Assembly (NCBI RefSeq): GCF_028369295.1
Contig: NZ_JAQMYP010000071.1
Coordinates: 1 to 41,552 of the forward strand
From: Streptomyces sp. HD
GTDB taxonomy: Bacteria > Actinomycetota > Actinomycetes > Streptomycetales > Streptomycetaceae
Direction of reading: 5' to 3'
Length of the DNA stretch: 41,552 bases
Shown here piece after piece: positions 1 to 6,197 of the stretch; position 1 is the first letter of the stretch; every line of letters begins with the position of its first letter. The notes under the pieces are model-generated. The model did no database searches and was not told the DNA's origin. It worked only from the letters and a program-made list of their open reading frames with translations. Both the position numbers and the translations under genes were made by a program.

Positions 1-2
1 CC

Positions 3-486
3 CTTCGGCGCGGTCGCACGTGGGCTCTTACGGTTCCGCCGAACTCCTTCCGCTATACCGCCCGCCAGGACTGGGACAAGATCGCCAGACTCCTCAAGCC
101 CGTCTACACCGCACCGACCGAGGAGGCCGCCCTGGAGCGGTTCGCGGAGTTCGCTGACGCGTGGGGCAGGAAGTATCCGGCGATCGTAAAGTTGTGGGAG
201 AACGCCTGGGAGGAGTTCACTCCGTTCCTGCGGTTCGACACCGAGATCCGCCGCATCGTCTGCACCGCCAGCGCAATTGAGTCGGTGAACGCGCGGATAC
301 GACGGGCGGTCAAGGCCCGCGGCCACTTCCCCAGCGAGCAGGCCGCGCTGAAGTGCGTCTAGATGGCGATCATGTCTCTCGATCCCACCGGCAAGGGCCA
401 GGACCGGTGGACCATGCGCCGGAAGACCGCGCTGAACGCCCTTCGACATCGCCTTCGACGGCCGACTCCCAGCAGCCCGTCAGTGA
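3..486 (+). pseudogene. IS256-family transposase, C-terminal remnant (broken)
   Basis: The + frame from position 3 is open and reads the C-terminal third of a mutator/IS256-type transposase. It includes an RYTARQDWDKIARLLKPVY stretch, then FDTEIRRIVCTASAIESVN, then RIRRAVKARGHFPSEQAALK. These are the family's conserved 3' blocks, with the terminal catalytic Glu region in AIESVNARIR. The frame stops at TAG (360-362), where intact relatives carry Tyr (TAC). Reading through, MAIMSLDPTGKGQDRWTMR continues the family sequence. A frameshift near 438-442 then moves the expected tail (FDIAFDGRLPAAR) into the next frame, ending at TGA 484-486. So there are at least two lesions and the 5' part lies off the window. 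The element is dead. The window starts inside a repeat, which is a common place for an assembly to break. Confidence 0.88.
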
Positions 487-746
487 GCCTTTGCCAGTAA
501 TGGATCATGACGTTGTGTGACTGACCAGATGATGCGGTCGACCCGGCGTAGGGCCTTGAAGGTGGTCTTGAGCAGGGAGTTGGCGCGCTCGCAGACTCCG
601 TGGATGCCGCGGATGACCTTGTTGTAGGTCTGCTGGGCCTCAGTGAGTTCGCTTCCGGCGGGCTTCTTGTGTGGGTGGCGGAAGCCGTCGCAGGTGTCGG
701 TGAGGTGCGGCAGCAGACGGGCAGTAAGGAGAGTTGCGGCGGGACC
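480..746 (-). pseudogene. DDE transposase (IS5-like, DDE_Tnp_4 type), C-terminal half only
   Basis: On the - strand, from about 691 down to the stop at 482-480, the frame reads CDGFRHPHKKPAGSELTEAQ, then TYNKVIRGIHGVCERANSLL, then KTTFKALRRV. This is the 3' third of a DDE_Tnp_4-type transposase, with the last catalytic acidic residue expected in CERANSLLK. After ALRRV the sequence diverges from the usual family end. Upstream of DGFRHPH the homology stops and the frame runs only to an in-frame stop at 749-747. The N-terminal half of the same transposase type lies on the + strand at 1066-1710. Both pieces break at an identical 24-bp sequence (668-691 and 1687-1710, inverted). Confidence 0.75.
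668..691. repeat. 24-bp inverted repeat, left copy, inside transposase remnant
   Basis: This sequence is the exact reverse complement of 1687-1710 and encodes the CDGFRHPH/GDGFRHPH motif of both transposase halves. Inverting the DNA between the copies would rejoin the two halves in frame on the - strand. Confidence 0.85.
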
Positions 747-1065
747 TTACCGCTCAAGACGGCACACATCACCGCGCCGACACCCTGAAACGCTATAGGT
801 ACCCGAAGGGACGTACGTCCTTGAGGCTTGCCGTAATCGTGCCAAGCGGCGCACCTGTGCAAAGCAGCGCGAGGCGCATCCTCAAGAGCCAGCACAAGGG
901 CTGCGCCGACTGTGAAGTGCACACCCTGGTCCCGTAGGCGGCGGCGACAGAGCAACTGAGCCTTCCCAGCAAACGCTCGCCGCTCGCTGTGATTGCGATG
1001 CTTGCGCTGCGGTTCTGCGGGGTCCCCAAGTCCGGGCAGACGTAAGGCCCCTGGTAGGAACGATC
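747..1065. other. Gap between transposase halves, no gene recognised
   Basis: This stretch of about 320 bp lies between the two transposase halves. I see no convincing gene: candidate frames have no recognisable domain and overlap each other. It contains the 12-bp palindrome GGACGTACGTCC (809-820). Near its right edge is the start of a hairpin (1045-1052 AGGCCCCT pairing with 1088-1095 AGGGGCCT) that flanks the start region of the + strand transposase half and may be an IS end or leader structure. Confidence 0.5.
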
Positions 1066-1711
1066 TTGCGACAGATTGTTCTGACCGAGGGGCCTCACGT
1101 GTCGACCAGTGCCACATACGCCGCGGTGCTCGACGTGAAGCGGTCCACCGCCGAGCACCTGGCCCGGTTGCTGTGCGATTACCGCATCGTGGCCGGAACC
1201 CGCAAGGGCAGGCGTGTGCTGGGCTGCTTCCGCCAGGCGGTGCTCGTCCTGCGCTGGTTCATCGACGGCACCCGCCTTTCCCAACTCGCTTGCGACAACG
1301 GCCTGTCGGCCTCCACCGCCTACCGCTACCTCCACGAGGGGCTGACCGTTCTGGCGGCCGGGGCACCGGACCTCGCGACCGCGCTGGAGCGCGCGAAGGC
1401 GGCCGGGCTGACGCATCTGAACCTCGACGGCACCGCCATCCGCACCGACCGCGTCGCCGCCCCCGGCCCCAACGGCGCAGACCTCTGGTGGTCCGGAAAG
1501 CACAAGCGCCATGGCGGAAATGTGCAGGTCATCTCCACCCTGGGCGGCTGGCCGATCTGGGTCTCACCGGTCCGCCCGGGCAGGGAGCACGACACCACCT
1601 GCGCCCGCCACCACGGCCTGCCCTCAACCGGATCGCCGCCGAGCTGGACATGCCGACCCTAGTCGGCCTCGGCTACCAGAACGCCGGCGACGGCTTCCGC
1701 CACCCACACAG
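1066..1711 (+). pseudogene. DDE transposase (IS5-like, DDE_Tnp_4 type), N-terminal two thirds, frameshifted
   Basis: The frame from 1066 (or GTG 1099, giving VSTSATYAAVLDVKRSTAEH) has an N-terminal helix-turn-helix region (LSQLACDNGLSASTAYRYLH). The first catalytic acidic motif is THLNLDGTAIRTD and the second is in GREHDTTCARHHG. A small deletion near 1617-1624 shifts the frame: in frame 1 the protein ends as PSTGSPPSWTCRP, whereas frame 2 continues the family sequence LNRIAAELDMPTLVGLGYQN up to DGFRHPH at 1710. After that the sequence is unrelated. The third catalytic residue is missing here but present in the opposite-strand remnant at 480-691. The element cannot make active transposase. 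Confidence 0.8.
1687..1710. repeat. 24-bp inverted repeat, right copy, inside transposase remnant
   Basis: Exact inverted partner of 668-691. It marks the point where the + strand transposase half loses homology, which makes it the likely crossover site of an inversion. Confidence 0.85.
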
Positions 1712-1814
1712 CGTCTCATTCTCCCCAGATTCTCCCCAGCGGCCTAAGACGCGTCGTCCGCGCCTGTGATCGGCGCTGTACGCGCCCAGGACAGCAGCCC
1801 TCCATGGCGATTAC

Positions 1815-2975
1815 TCAGAGCCAATCCCGCCTCTTGAAGATGACGTACAAACTGGTACATACAATCCCCATCAGGGCGATCGCGAAGGGGTATCCGAGCA
1901 CCCAGTGCAACTCTGGCATGTGCCTGAAGTTCATGCCATAGATCGTCCCGACCAGCGTCGGAGCGAACAAAATGGCCGCCCAGGACGAGATCTTCTTGAT
2001 CTCCTCGTTCTGCTCGAACCCCGCCTCCGCCAACGCCCGCATCTCCGCGTTCTGTTGCTGCGTGACCAGCGTCGCGTTGACCGTGAGGATCTCGGTGAGG
2101 GCCTGGCGGAAGCCGTCGACGCGCTCGCTGGTGTGGGTGACGTGGTCGGCGACGTCGCGGAGGTAGCGCTGGAGTTCCTCGTCCGTGCCGTATTTGGAGA
2201 AGCCCGCCATCAGGCCGTGCAGCATGCCGACCAGGGGGCGGGTGGCGCGCTGGAACTCGACCATTTCGCGGGAGAGTTCGTAGATACGGCGGGAGACCTC
2301 GGGGTCGCCGCGGAAGACCTCGGTCTCGATCTCGTCGATGTCGATCTGGACTCCCGCCACGACCGGTTCGTAGCCGTCGACCACCGCGTCCAGTATCGCG
2401 TAGAGCACCGCCTCGGGCCCGAGCTTCAGCAGCTCCGGCGTCTCCTCCATGCGCCGGCGCACCGCCGACAGATCGGGGGCCGCGCCATGGCGGACCGTGA
2501 TCACGAAGTCGGGGCCGACGAACACATGGAGCTCGCCGAAGTCGACCTCCTCGGGCGCGTCGAGGTAGCGGGCCGCGCGCAGGACCACGAAGAGCGTGTC
2601 GCCGTAGCGCTCCAGCTTGGGCCGCTGGTGTGCCTCCATCGCGTCCTCGACCGCGAGGGGGTGCAGATCGAACTCCGCGGCCAGGGAGAGAAGCTCTGCC
2701 TCGGTGGGGCGGGCCAGGCCGATCCATGCCATGCCGGACGGCTGGTCACGCAGCTCGCGGTAGGTCTCGGCGAGGGTGGCGGGGGCGGACACCCGCACGC
2801 CGTCCCGGTACAGCGCCGCCTGCACGACGCTCACCACGTCGGAGTATTCGGAAGCGGCGGGGCCCGGCGCAGGCTCCGGCATCGGTGGGCCCGGTGGCGG
2901 CGGCGGAGTGAGGGCTCGGCGCCAGACGGATTTCATGGGGTTCTTCGAGGCGGGTCGGGCGCGTCGCTCGGACAT
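1815..2975 (-). CDS. corA: CorA-family magnesium/cobalt transport protein
   Basis: A 386-aa protein of the CorA family, a pentameric membrane channel for Mg2+ and Co2+. A long N-terminal cytoplasmic domain (about residues 45-315) contains VDFGELHVFVGPDFVITVRH, typical of the family funnel domain. It is followed by the long stalk helix and two C-terminal transmembrane helices. The loop signature YGMNFRHMPELHW follows the first helix (WAAILFAPTLVGTI), and the basic C-terminus KRRDWL is usual. The first 40 residues are Pro-rich and poorly conserved. The ATG at 2975 is preceded by GGGAGG eight bases upstream. It is divergent from the AlkZ-like gene at 3121. Identification is firm; ion preference is inferred from the family. 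Confidence 0.95.
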   Translation of the reverse strand: MSERRARPASKNPMKSVWRRALTPPPPPGPPMPEPAPGPAASEYSDVVSVVQAALYRDGVRVSAPATLAETYRELRDQPSGMAWIGLARPTEAELLSLAAEFDLHPLAVEDAMEAHQRPKLERYGDTLFVVLRAARYLDAPEEVDFGELHVFVGPDFVITVRHGAAPDLSAVRRRMEETPELLKLGPEAVLYAILDAVVDGYEPVVAGVQIDIDEIETEVFRGDPEVSRRIYELSREMVEFQRATRPLVGMLHGLMAGFSKYGTDEELQRYLRDVADHVTHTSERVDGFRQALTEILTVNATLVTQQQNAEMRALAEAGFEQNEEIKKISSWAAILFAPTLVGTIYGMNFRHMPELHWVLGYPFAIALMGIVCTSLYVIFKRRDWL

Positions 2976-3078
2976 CGCGGCTGCCTCCCGGTCGGGACGA
3001 CGAGTGCGTGATCACGGAGCAGGATATACGGGGCGAATGACATGGGCGGATGAGGGCGGACCGTGATTCGGTGAGAGA

Positions 3079-3099
3079 TGCGGACGGTAGCTGTCCGCA
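3079..3099. promoter_or_regulatory. 7-bp inverted repeat in the corA / AlkZ-like divergent region
   Basis: TGCGGAC (3079-3085), a 7-base loop, then GTCCGCA (3093-3099), just ahead of the + strand gene. It could be an operator or a leader hairpin; nothing in the sequence decides. Confidence 0.3.
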
Positions 3100-3120
3100 A
3101 GTCTCTCTAGTGTGCGGAGC

Positions 3121-4293
3121 ATGACGAAGCGGACCATGGCAAGGACGACGGCTGATACGGCAACGAAGGCATCGGAGGCAGTGAAGGTGGCGAAGGGGAC
3201 GACCAGGACGCAACCGGTCCTCAGCCCCCGTGCCCTCAACCGCGCCACCCTCGACCGGCAGCTGCTGCTGCGCCGCTCGCCGCTGTCCGCCGGGGCGGCC
3301 GTGGAGCATCTGGTCGGTCTCCAGGCGCAGGAGGTCAAGCCGCCGTACTACGCGCTCGCCGCCCGGCTCGAAGGGTTCACGCCCGAGGAACTGTCGGGGC
3401 TGCTGGCCGACCGTGCCGCCGTGCGTATCGTCACCATGCGCTCGACGATCCATCTGCACACCGCCGACGACAGTCTCACCCTGCGTCCGCTGGTCCAGCC
3501 CGCCCGGGACCGCGAGATCAACTACTTCCGCAAGGGCCTCGTCGGCGTCGACCTGGACCGGCTCGCCGTACTCGCCCGTGAACTCGTCGAGGCCGAGCCC
3601 CGCACCATGAAGCAGCTCCGCGAGGCCCTCAGCGCCGAGTGGCCGGACGCCGACCCGCAGTCCCTGGCCGTTGCCGCCCGCTGCAGGCTGCCCCTCGTCC
3701 AGGTCACCCCGCGTGGACTGTGGGGCCGTAGCGCCCAGGTCGCCCTCACGACCGCCGAGCACTGGCTGGGCCGTCCCGCCGAGCCGGCCGCCTCACCCGA
3801 CGACGCGGTTCTGCGCTATCTGGCCGCCTTCGGACCGGCTTCCGTGAAGGACATGCAGACCTGGTCCGGTCTGACCCGGATGCGTGCCGCCTTCGAACGG
3901 CTCCGCCCCCGACTGCTCACCTTCCGGGACGAGAACGGGGTCGAACTCTTCGACCTCCCCGACGCCCCGCGCCCCGACCCGGACACCCCGGCACCGCCCC
4001 GCCTCCTGCCCGAGTTCGACAACCTCCTCCTCTCCCACGCCGACCGCACCCGGGTGATCCCGGCCGAGAACCGAGGCCGTACCTGGCAGGCCAACACGTT
4101 CTACTGCCCGCTCCTCGTGGACGGTTTCCTCGCGGGCGTGTGGCGGATCATCGGCGACGCCCTGGTCATCGAGCCGTTCACCGAGCTCACCAAGGCCCAG
4201 CGCGTGGACGTGGCCGAGGAGGCGGAGCGGGTGGTGGGGGTGCTGCACGGGGAGGCGTCGTACGACATCCGCTTCGGGACCGTCATCGCGTAG
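3121..4293 (+). CDS. AlkZ-like winged-helix protein (HTH_42 / DUF1006), possible DNA glycosylase
   Basis: A protein of about 390 aa in the winged-helix family that includes the DNA glycosylases AlkZ (Streptomyces, repairs azinomycin cross-links) and E. coli YcaQ. The domain starts at LSPRALNRATLDRQLLLRRS (residue 34). It contains VGLQAQEVKPPYYALAARL, with Gln68-Ala-Gln70 at the place of the catalytic QxQ motif described for the AlkZ branch; YcaQ has QxD. Also visible are the beta-hairpin region TMRSTIHLHTADD and LLPEFDNLLLSHADRTR near the C-terminus. The start is uncertain: 3112 (GTG), 3121 (ATG) and 3139 (ATG) are in frame, and none has an ideal ribosome site. It converges on the LysE gene with only 14 bp between stops. 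Glycosylase activity is inferred, and no antibiotic cluster is adjacent. Confidence 0.8.
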   Translation: MTKRTMARTTADTATKASEAVKVAKGTTRTQPVLSPRALNRATLDRQLLLRRSPLSAGAAVEHLVGLQAQEVKPPYYALAARLEGFTPEELSGLLADRAAVRIVTMRSTIHLHTADDSLTLRPLVQPARDREINYFRKGLVGVDLDRLAVLARELVEAEPRTMKQLREALSAEWPDADPQSLAVAARCRLPLVQVTPRGLWGRSAQVALTTAEHWLGRPAEPAASPDDAVLRYLAAFGPASVKDMQTWSGLTRMRAAFERLRPRLLTFRDENGVELFDLPDAPRPDPDTPAPPRLLPEFDNLLLSHADRTRVIPAENRGRTWQANTFYCPLLVDGFLAGVWRIIGDALVIEPFTELTKAQRVDVAEEAERVVGVLHGEASYDIRFGTVIA

Positions 4294-4307
4294 CCGTGGG
4301 ACGGCTC

Positions 4308-4955
4308 TCAGTCCGCGCGGCCCGTCACCGCGACCGTCACGCCGAGCCCGATCATCGTGCAGCCACCCGCTCCGCCTATCAGCGACAACCTCCGGTCGGA
4401 ACCGGCGAACCAGGTGCGGGCCGCCGACGCGGTCAGGCCCCACAGGGTGTCCGTGACCAGGCCGATGGTGATCGGGACCAGGCCCAACAGGAGCATCTGG
4501 AGCGGGACATGGCCCGCCGAGTGGTCCACGAACTGGGGGAGTACGGCGGCGAAGAACACCACGCCCTTGGGGTTGGTGACACCGACGAGGGCGCCGTCGA
4601 GGACCGTACGCAGGTCACCGCGCGGCGGTCCGGCCGGCTGCGCCCGTATCGCCGACGCCTTGAGGTCCTTGCGGTGCCGGAACGCCTGGACGCCCAGGTA
4701 GACCAGATAGGCGGCGCCGGCCAGCTTCACCGTCAGATAGATCGCGACCGACCGCTCCACCAGGGAGCCGATCCCCACCGCGACGGCGACGACCAGCAGA
4801 TACGAGCCGAAGACATTGCCCAGCGCGGTCGCCACGGCGGTGCGGCGGCCGTGCGCCAGGGCGCGGCCGATGACGAAGAGAACACTCGGCCCCGGAATCA
4901 CGATCACCAGGACCGACATCGCCGCGAAGGCGAGCAAACGGTCTGCGGACACCAT
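4308..4955 (-). CDS. LysE/RhtB-family amino-acid exporter
   Basis: A small multi-helix membrane protein of the LysE translocator family, which exports amino acids such as lysine, threonine or homoserine. The N-terminal block MSVLVIVIPGPSVLFVIGRA carries the family's PGP signature. GVTNPKGVVFFAAVLPQF is the second conserved block (NPK motif). There are about six hydrophobic segments. I place the start at ATG 4955 (MVSADRLLAF) because GGGGG lies eight bases upstream; this gives 215 aa. The frame stays open to 5084 and would add an odd repeated Met-Ser-Thr-Ser peptide encoded by a 12-bp tandem repeat, which is more likely leader DNA. The substrate cannot be told from sequence. Confidence 0.88.
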   Translation of the reverse strand: MVSADRLLAFAAMSVLVIVIPGPSVLFVIGRALAHGRRTAVATALGNVFGSYLLVVAVAVGIGSLVERSVAIYLTVKLAGAAYLVYLGVQAFRHRKDLKASAIRAQPAGPPRGDLRTVLDGALVGVTNPKGVVFFAAVLPQFVDHSAGHVPLQMLLLGLVPITIGLVTDTLWGLTASAARTWFAGSDRRLSLIGGAGGCTMIGLGVTVAVTGRAD

Positions 4956-5004
4956 GTCCATCACCCCCATCCGGCAGCCATTCAAACAGGGGCCACTGAC
5001 AATG

Positions 5005-5050
5005 GACATGGATGTGCCCATGGACGTGGACATGGATGTGGACATGGATA
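5005..5050. repeat. 12-bp imperfect tandem repeat, about 3.8 units
   Basis: Units GACATGGATGTG, CCCATGGACGTG, GACATGGATGTG and GACATGGATA run head to tail upstream of the LysE-type gene, between it and the trypsin terminator. On the - strand they offer several in-frame ATG codons, which makes the exporter start ambiguous. Confidence 0.8.
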
Positions 5051-5091
5051 GGGGGCGTTGCGGGCCGCTCGTGGAGGCCCGCAACGCCCCC
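5051..5091. terminator. Strong hairpin terminator downstream of the trypsin gene
   Basis: A perfect 16-bp stem, GGGGGCGTTGCGGGCC (5051-5066) with its complement at 5076-5091 and a 9-base loop. It lies about 50 bp past the trypsin stop on the - strand and should isolate that gene from the exporter gene below it. Confidence 0.9.
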
Positions 5092-5141
5092 TGGTCTTCA
5101 CCTGAGGTGTGCTCAGGAGACCTTCTGGGTGCTGATCCCGG

Positions 5142-5930
5142 CTACGACTGGACCTGTGCGGTCACGTCGTCCGAGAAGGTGGTCAGCCGGGTGTAGATAC
5201 CCGGGAAACCGGCCTGGGCACAGCCCTCGCCCCAGGAAACAACCCCTGCCAGGACGCCCCCGATGATCAGGGGACCGCCGCTGTCGCCCTGGCAGGTGTC
5301 AACGCCGCCGGACGTGAGTCCGGCGCAGACCATGTCGGACTGAACGAACTTCGAACCGTAGGAGCTCGCACAGCTGGAGTCGGCCACGGTCGGCACGGTC
5401 GCCGTCCGCAGCTGGTTGGAGGAGCTGCCGCCCGAGGAGGTGGTGCCCCAGCCGATGATGCGCGCGGTGGTGCCGGCCGCGTACACGCCGGTGTCCGAGG
5501 AACCGACGTACGAGGCCGTCTTGTAAGGCATCGAGGTCGACAGGGTCAGCACGGCCAGGTCGTTGCCCTCTTCGGCGGCCGTGTAGTCCGGGTGAACCCA
5601 GATCTTGCTGACCTTGCTGACCGTGCCGTCCGTGCCGTTGCGCAGATCGCGGCCACCGACGACCCGGACGTTGCCGGCGGTTTCGTCGGCCATGCAGTGG
5701 GCGGCGGTGACGACCTTGGTGGGCGAGACCAGCGTGCCGCCGCAGAACTGGCTCTCCGAGGCGTCCGTGATCTGCATCATGAACGGGTAGGTGGCCGTGG
5801 TGGTGGTCGTACCACCCACGATGGGCTGGGGTGCGGCCTCAGCGGTGGGGGCGCTGAGCAGTGCGGCCGCTGCGGCGGCAACGGTCGCCGCTGCGGCGGC
5901 CGTCTTGTTGGCACGGGTGAGCCCGAACAT
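5142..5930 (-). CDS. Secreted trypsin-like serine protease (S1 family)
   Basis: A 262-aa exported protease close to Streptomyces trypsin. ATG 5930 has GAGGAG five bases upstream, so I prefer it over the open frame extending to 6032. A signal peptide (FGLTRANKTAAAAATVAAAA and an AEA cleavage site near residue 32) is followed by a very short propeptide, APQP, and the mature N-terminus IVGG. The triad is visible: His in VVTAAHC, Asp in NDLAVLTL, Ser in GDSGGP. GVDTCQGDSGG places Asp six residues before the catalytic Ser, as in trypsins, predicting cleavage after Arg/Lys. Six Cys suggest three disulphides. It acts outside the cell and probably needs another protease to trim its propeptide. Confidence 0.95.
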   Translation of the reverse strand: MFGLTRANKTAAAAATVAAAAAALLSAPTAEAAPQPIVGGTTTTTATYPFMMQITDASESQFCGGTLVSPTKVVTAAHCMADETAGNVRVVGGRDLRNGTDGTVSKVSKIWVHPDYTAAEEGNDLAVLTLSTSMPYKTASYVGSSDTGVYAAGTTARIIGWGTTSSGGSSSNQLRTATVPTVADSSCASSYGSKFVQSDMVCAGLTSGGVDTCQGDSGGPLIIGGVLAGVVSWGEGCAQAGFPGIYTRLTTFSDDVTAQVQS

Positions 5931-6056
5931 GAGACTCCTCATCAGGTGTTGCCGGTGGGGGGTCGCGCCCGGTGTGGGGGGTGTACACGAGGGCCGTGGG
6001 ACCGACCCCGTGTGCCCGGGCGAGCGGCACACCCCAAAGTTAGGTCTCAGCAGCTC

Positions 6057-6097
6057 CCCTGCCCAATGAGGGAACCCCCTAAGGGAGTTGGGCAGGG
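6057..6097. terminator. Hairpin between the LAL regulator and trypsin genes
   Basis: CCCTGCCCAA (6057-6066) pairs perfectly with TTGGGCAGGG (6088-6097) across a 21-base loop. It lies about 100 bp downstream of the LAL regulator stop and 127 bp upstream of the trypsin start, so it could end the first transcript or act on trypsin expression. Confidence 0.5.
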
Positions 6098-6197
6098 AAA
6101 ACCCTCGGTCGTGCCGTCCAAACCCCGCAGACCGACAAAGACGGGTGAACTTGAGTCGTACGCCACGCCGAAACCCACCGGGTCCGGCGGCCCGGGC

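Noticed and set aside
1905..3011. 368-aa + strand frame opposite corA
   Set aside because: Antisense to a convincing CorA protein, with no recognisable domain.
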